A DNA stretch of 64,000 nucleotides from Pseudomonas tructae (lineage in GTDB: Bacteria; Pseudomonadota; Gammaproteobacteria; Pseudomonadales; Pseudomonadaceae): assembly GCF_004214895.1 (NCBI RefSeq), contig NZ_CP035952.1, positions 2,366,501 to 2,430,500 of the forward strand, given 5' to 3'. The notes below the pieces were generated by a model. The model was not told the DNA's origin and did not search any database. It saw nothing but the letters and a program-made list of their open reading frames with translations. This document shows positions 60,695-64,000 of the stretch, one piece after another. The position numbers and the translations under genes were made by a program. The stretch's first letter is position 1, and each line of letters starts with the position of its first letter.

Positions 60695-61519
60695 CTATTT
60701 GACAGGTTTGATTCGACCGCCTGCGCCATTTACGACGATAGGTTTCCAAGTCTTGTCGGCATTTACCAGCTCGAACTCCTTCTCAACTTCATCCTGGGTG
60801 TAGAAGGGCTGGGTCATATAAAACACGCCGTAGAATGTGTCCCAATCAGGATGGTTGTAGCCTTTCATATCGGCATACACGCCATCCAGGCTCGCTTTCA
60901 TTTCGGCCTTGGAGTCTATGAATTTGAATTCCACCATGGTGCGTAGAGAAGGGATGCCGATATCGCCTTTGGTGTGCTTGATAATTTTCGGTACGCCCAC
61001 CTCTCTCATCGCATCGGTGAACGAGTACCTGCAGATCTCAAGAACAGCATTCCGCACCTCTGATTCATTCTTGGGGCGGAGATCGCGATCGGAGATGATG
61101 ACAGCGGTTTTTAGAAGGATGTTGCGCAGTACTTCGTGGGTAGTAATCGCCTTGGCATTGCTCATGGCCCGTAGCGGCGCGAAGCACGCGTAGGCTTGGG
61201 CTAAGGCTTCGGAATGGATTTCACCGTCAAACGGTCGACCTGTCTTTTCGAGGTACGTCCGGTTTTTGCGTGAGTCCGCAACTTCGCGCTCAATAGAGGG
61301 CGCACCTAGCCGCTCGGCCAGCACCCCAATCCCCCGAAAGGAAGCTTCAAGGTGGTATCGAAGAATTTGTTGCGCCATGTCATGGCGATTATCTTCGGGG
61401 TCTTCGAGTTGATGTACATCGAGGTGCTGTTCCAGATTATCGAGTTTGTACAGTGCGTCACTCGCCGAATCTAACTCTATCTGGATGGCCTCGACCAACA
61501 GCCATTCTTCTCTTCCCAT
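60695..61519 (-). CDS. putative PD-(D/E)XK nuclease
   Basis: A 274-residue protein from the ATG at 61519, which has a clear AAGGAAG ribosome site; an upstream in-frame start would add 39 residues. The C-terminal third has the pattern GDIGIPSLRTMVEFKFI, giving Asp186, Glu197 and Lys199 as a candidate PD-(D/E)XK active site. A strand-helix segment VYADMKGYNHPDWDTFYGVFY follows, as in several restriction or defence nucleases. The N-terminal 140 residues are helical and unrecognised. The fold assignment is an inference from motif spacing. It may be the toxic component of a decayed defence island. Confidence 0.55.
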   Translation of the reverse strand: MGREEWLLVEAIQIELDSASDALYKLDNLEQHLDVHQLEDPEDNRHDMAQQILRYHLEASFRGIGVLAERLGAPSIEREVADSRKNRTYLEKTGRPFDGEIHSEALAQAYACFAPLRAMSNAKAITTHEVLRNILLKTAVIISDRDLRPKNESEVRNAVLEICRYSFTDAMREVGVPKIIKHTKGDIGIPSLRTMVEFKFIDSKAEMKASLDGVYADMKGYNHPDWDTFYGVFYMTQPFYTQDEVEKEFELVNADKTWKPIVVNGAGGRIKPVK

Positions 61520-61922
61520 GGTTACTTCCTTATCTTCTGAGCGCTTGGGCTGCCTATAGAGCGGCTCGGGCTTTGGATGGGCCCATTCCTTATTCAATGG
61601 CGCAGCAAGAACAGAATGTACCGTCGCAGATATCAATTGGCCATCCTCCGAAAGTTAAATCTTGCTGGAAAATGACAAGGGATATCCGACTGGGGTTTGT
61701 CTGGAGTTTTTGATCATTCAAATGCGCAGGTTTTGGAAGGTGAGGAAAGGGATGGGATTTCACTCGTCAGGGCCGAGTGTTGGATGAGGCCGCGCGCATC
61801 ACCGAGAGGTGTCGGGTCTGGTAAGCAACTGGCTTCCCACCCACACTGGATGGGCGGCCAGGTCCGCGCTACAGTGCCGGGAAGGGCAGGTAACGCCTAA
61901 ATCACGAGCAAGGAGGTTGCTG
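61520..61922. other. divergent intergenic region between the nuclease and membrane-protein genes
   Basis: About 400 bases that must contain start signals for both flanking genes. Short open frames exist but lack ribosome sites and family resemblance. I see no repeat or RNA gene here. Confidence 0.4.
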
Positions 61923-62339
61923 ATGTTTGCGAAGCTGTTGGTGACGGTTGGAATCGTCTTTTATGCGGTTGTCGTACCGATTTTAGAAGTCAACGAGACT
62001 CATGTCTTCAACCAGGCGTGGGAGCCACACGCACGGCTTCATGAGGTCTGGCAGCTGTTTACCAACACCGCGCTTGGAGCATTTAGTACCTGGCTTGTCT
62101 GGGGCAAGAATAATCTCCGGCTTGCGAGCCTTCTCACCATTTTTGTAACCGGCGGATTCTTGATGGCTTACTGGTTTCGGGATGGCTACGGCGGGTCGAT
62201 GGTTCTTTCTGACGGCTCTGAGAAGATGATCCTGGGCGTGAATTTGGGGCTATTTGCTTACGCCCTTGCCATTGTATTGGCAGGTGTTGCCATAGCGATT
62301 GACCAGCGAAAACGGATCGTGTCCCAGGAAGTGCTGTAA
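61923..62339 (+). CDS. small four-helix membrane protein (DUF6640-like)
   Basis: A 138-residue protein with an AGGAGG ribosome site 9 bases before the ATG at 61923. Four membrane helices are predicted (about 5-22, 48-62, 67-85, 106-126). The segment NETHVFNQAWEPHARLHEVWQLF between helices 1 and 2, rich in His and Asn, is the recognisable block of a family of small membrane proteins I recall as DUF6640-like. The function is unknown. Confidence 0.7.
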   Translation: MFAKLLVTVGIVFYAVVVPILEVNETHVFNQAWEPHARLHEVWQLFTNTALGAFSTWLVWGKNNLRLASLLTIFVTGGFLMAYWFRDGYGGSMVLSDGSEKMILGVNLGLFAYALAIVLAGVAIAIDQRKRIVSQEVL

Positions 62340-62377
62340 CTGAACCAGCCGAAGGCGCCCTATGGGCGAAAGAGGAT

Positions 62378-62447
62378 GGTCATCGTGGTTCTTGGCTAAC
62401 GTTGAGTTTGCGAAGACCTAACACTCACCAAGAACACCACGATGACC
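62378..62447. repeat. imperfect inverted repeat around a transposase start
   Basis: The arms at 62378-62395 (18 bases) and 62428-62447 (20 bases) are inverted copies that differ only by a 2-base gap. The right arm covers the start codon of the transposase remnant. The layout suggests an inverted duplication at the end of an insertion sequence. Confidence 0.7.
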
Positions 62448-62480
62448 AAGCCCACTATCGCATTGACCGAGCTGGTGTTC
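62442..62480 (+). pseudogene. 5' fragment of an IS256-type transposase gene
   Basis: The frame MTKPTIALTELV equals, by memory, the first residues of pseudomonad IS256-family transposases. It runs into unrelated sequence (FPRCCPMCN, then stop) after 12 codons, so only the extreme 5' end remains. Confidence 0.5.
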
Positions 62481-62620
62481 CCCCGGTGCTGTCCGATGTG
62501 TAACTGAAGCCGGCGGCCGCACGATCGAAAATGCCCGGCACAGGCCGCAATGCTGTTCACTCAAGCGCAGCAACCTTGCGACCCACCGGAAACCGGGCCT
62601 TTGATCGCATCACCATCCTC

Positions 62621-62647
62621 GGCCTTGAGGGCCTTGAGGGCCTTGGA
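62621..62647. repeat. three tandem copies of a 9-base unit
   Basis: The unit GGCCTTGAG occurs twice exactly and a third time as GGCCTTGGA, without spacers. It lies in non-coding sequence. Confidence 0.8.
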
Positions 62648-62935
62648 CGGTAATCTATAAATATCCCTCCTACAGCCCAACAACACCGCCCACACAGCCT
62701 GACAAAGCACAGATACAAAAATTAACATTAGTAAAACTCATTCAAATCAATCTATTAGCTACTTTCTAGAGTTAAGATACAAAAAATTTCAAAACTCCCG
62801 TGTACAGATGTGAAATGCCAAGGGTAACTTCACCCTCAAGCTATGCGGTCAACTGCTAATGGAATGCAGGCTGTAGCAAACCGGATCTTCATGCCTCCAC
62901 CGGGTTTGCACCTACTACAATAAAGGGAGCTAATC

Positions 62936-63382
62936 GTGAACTGCATTTTCTGTTCAATCGCCAAGAAAGAATCACCGGCTGCCGTTGTCTACGAAGACGA
63001 GCAGTGCCTGGCCTTTCTCTCTATCCAGCCGATTACTCCTGGCCATGTCCTGGTCATTCCCAAGGCCCACGCAAGCGGCCTGGGTGATATCCCTCCTCAA
63101 ACCTGTGGCCACATGATGCGTGTGGGTCAACGGGTGGCAGCCGCCCTGCGTGAAAGCGGCTTGAGCCTCAATGAACACCCCTGTGAAGGTATCAACCTGC
63201 TGCTGTGCGATGGCGCGGTGGCCGGGCAGACCGTGGGCCACGCTCACCTGCATGTACTGGCCCGCTTTGTCGGTGACGGTTTCAACCTGGGTCATGCGGA
63301 CCTTCCACTGGCTACGCCCCAAGTGCTGGGCGAGCGCGCAGAGCAGATCCGTCGCGCCTTGAGCTCGCTGCCACCGGTTTAA
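62936..63382 (+). CDS. HIT-family nucleotide-binding hydrolase
   Basis: A 148-residue protein with the histidine triad GHAHLHVLAR (His102, His104, His106), which hydrolyses phosphoramidate or nucleotidyl bonds. A zinc-type CxxC (CIFC, residues 3-6) at the N-terminus is typical of the HIT group. The start is GTG at 62936, with an AGGGAG ribosome site. The upstream DNA is AT-rich. It may belong with the acyltransferase gene 190 bases downstream on the same strand. Confidence 0.9.
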   Translation: MNCIFCSIAKKESPAAVVYEDEQCLAFLSIQPITPGHVLVIPKAHASGLGDIPPQTCGHMMRVGQRVAAALRESGLSLNEHPCEGINLLLCDGAVAGQTVGHAHLHVLARFVGDGFNLGHADLPLATPQVLGERAEQIRRALSSLPPV

Positions 63383-63571
63383 CTGCAAGTCGCTTTGGTT
63401 TAAAGGCACGCCCGCGATAAGAGGGGTGCGTGCCTTGCTGTGCGCAGTCAGCTAATCATCAACTTGTAGGCATCTACGCAAGGAGGCGAAGCTATGTCTT
63501 GTACTGTGGGAACTTAGGTTGTGCGCTGGGCTGAGTTGAATACTACAAATCACAATAAGAAGGGAATTCTC

Positions 63572-64000
63572 ATGCCGTCACTCGCAAGTAATAAGGCTGC
63601 CTTGCCTTCGGCAAATATGCAGTTGGTCAAGGATGATTCAGCCGGTTCGGCAATCTACAGTTTCTATGATTCAGTACTTCAAGACTTGTGCCAGTCTGAC
63701 AAGGTCAAGGTCAGACAGGTGGTGACGCCCGCGCAGTTTCTCGAACTGTCTCGTGCCCGCAGCCGGTTGTACGGGCAGCGAAAGGTCTACTACAAGACGT
63801 TGTTTGGTAACGCGGTCGACGACACCGTATGCCTGGATGACTACGACCCGCGTTCCTACGTGTTTGCCTTTTATTATGATGGTGAAATTATCGGCACTCA
63901 GCGTATTACGCCTTTCCCTCACGAGTCGGGCGAATTCATCAGCCATGAACAGCTGGTACGGTTCTCCGGGCCCAACTACGAGAATGAGTGCGTCGAGCTC
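63572..64000 (+). CDS. GNAT/LuxI-fold acyltransferase, N-terminal part (cut by window end)
   Basis: An open frame of 143 codons starts with ATG at 63572 behind AAGAAGGG and runs off the window. The pattern LSRARSRLYGQRKVYYK, then CLDDYDPRSYVFAFYYDGEIIGTQRITPFP, is that of GNAT-superfamily acyltransferases of the LuxI/FeeM type (a basic N-terminal helix, an acidic DxYD, then a strand with G-x-x-R). The product may be an acyl-amino-acid or signalling molecule synthase. The substrate is unknown and the C-terminus is not visible. Confidence 0.6.
   Translation, partial: MPSLASNKAALPSANMQLVKDDSAGSAIYSFYDSVLQDLCQSDKVKVRQVVTPAQFLELSRARSRLYGQRKVYYKTLFGNAVDDTVCLDDYDPRSYVFAFYYDGEIIGTQRITPFPHESGEFISHEQLVRFSGPNYENECVEL

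Larger units (their letters stand above)
62340..62935. other. gene-poor region with IS remnant, inverted repeat and AT-rich stretch
   Basis: I see no complete gene here. From the left it holds an imperfect inverted repeat (62378-62447), a short IS256-type transposase start (62442-62480), a 9-base tandem repeat (62621-62647) and an AT-rich stretch from about 62690 to 62800 that may contain the promoter of the HIT gene. Confidence 0.6.

Noticed and set aside
61697..61900. 67-codon open frame between the nuclease and membrane-protein genes
   Set aside because: It has no ribosome site, overlaps the upstream region of the membrane-protein gene and shows no family resemblance.
58755..62930. Search for a repeat of the tRNA-Ser 3' end as an attachment site
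   Set aside because: By eye I found no second copy of the TTCGAATCTCTACGCTTCCG region inside the window, so I do not call an att site.

Overview
The window is chromosomal DNA of a fluorescent Pseudomonas, most likely of the P. putida group. I base this on the order idh/icd-cspD-clpS-clpA-infA-bpt-aat-ftsK-lolA-rarA-crcB-serS-cysG-tusDCBE, the fused nuoCD gene, the monomeric isocitrate dehydrogenase, the short form of isocitrate lyase and the many copies of a REP element with the core GCGGGGCAAGCCCGC. This is recognition from memory of families and gene order; no database search was run.

Layout. 1-225: tail and terminator of the nuo operon. 226-15191 (minus): the complete 13-gene nuoA-N operon for NADH:quinone oxidoreductase (complex I). 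15550-18950 (minus): a YhhN-family membrane protein, isocitrate lyase (aceA) and a periplasmic secretin-N-like protein. 19076-23731 (minus): a 1551-residue protein with leucine-rich repeats and a C-terminal NEL-type E3 ubiquitin ligase domain. Then come an IS256-type transposase remnant, a REP pair and a core block (GNAT acetyltransferase, roxA-like ribosomal oxygenase, purB, hflD, mnmA, NUDIX hydrolase). 29843-34453 (minus): a second, paralogous 1536-residue NEL/LRR protein. 34626-35792: a trans-sulfuration PLP enzyme. 35865-39761: divergent idh and icd. 39824-44862: cspD, clpS, clpA, infA, bpt and aat, which together contain the N-degron machinery. 45266-52769 (plus): ftsK, lolA, rarA, crcB, serS, cysG. 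52840-58633 (minus): glutathionyl-hydroquinone reductase, a TrpD2-like protein with the tusDCBE sulfur relay, an NCS2 nucleobase permease and a YccA/BI-1 membrane protein. 58755-58842: tRNA-Ser(UGA). 58858-62930: an accessory segment with small unknown genes, a pentapeptide-repeat protein, a truncated DNA methyltransferase, a putative PD-(D/E)XK nuclease and insertion-sequence debris. 62936-64000: a HIT-family protein and the start of a GNAT/LuxI-fold acyltransferase cut by the window edge.

How it fits together. The carbon branch point between the TCA cycle and the glyoxylate shunt (aceA, icd, idh) and the main NADH consumer (Nuo) lie within 40 kb. A perfect ANR/FNR-type box sits between icd and idh, and an RccR-like inverted repeat lies upstream of aceA. 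The most unusual content is the pair of giant NEL-domain proteins, which flank a core housekeeping block and look like eukaryote-directed effectors or toxins. The second is the remnant-rich segment after tRNA-Ser, with a candidate defence nuclease. I found no rRNA genes, CRISPR arrays or complete insertion sequences.
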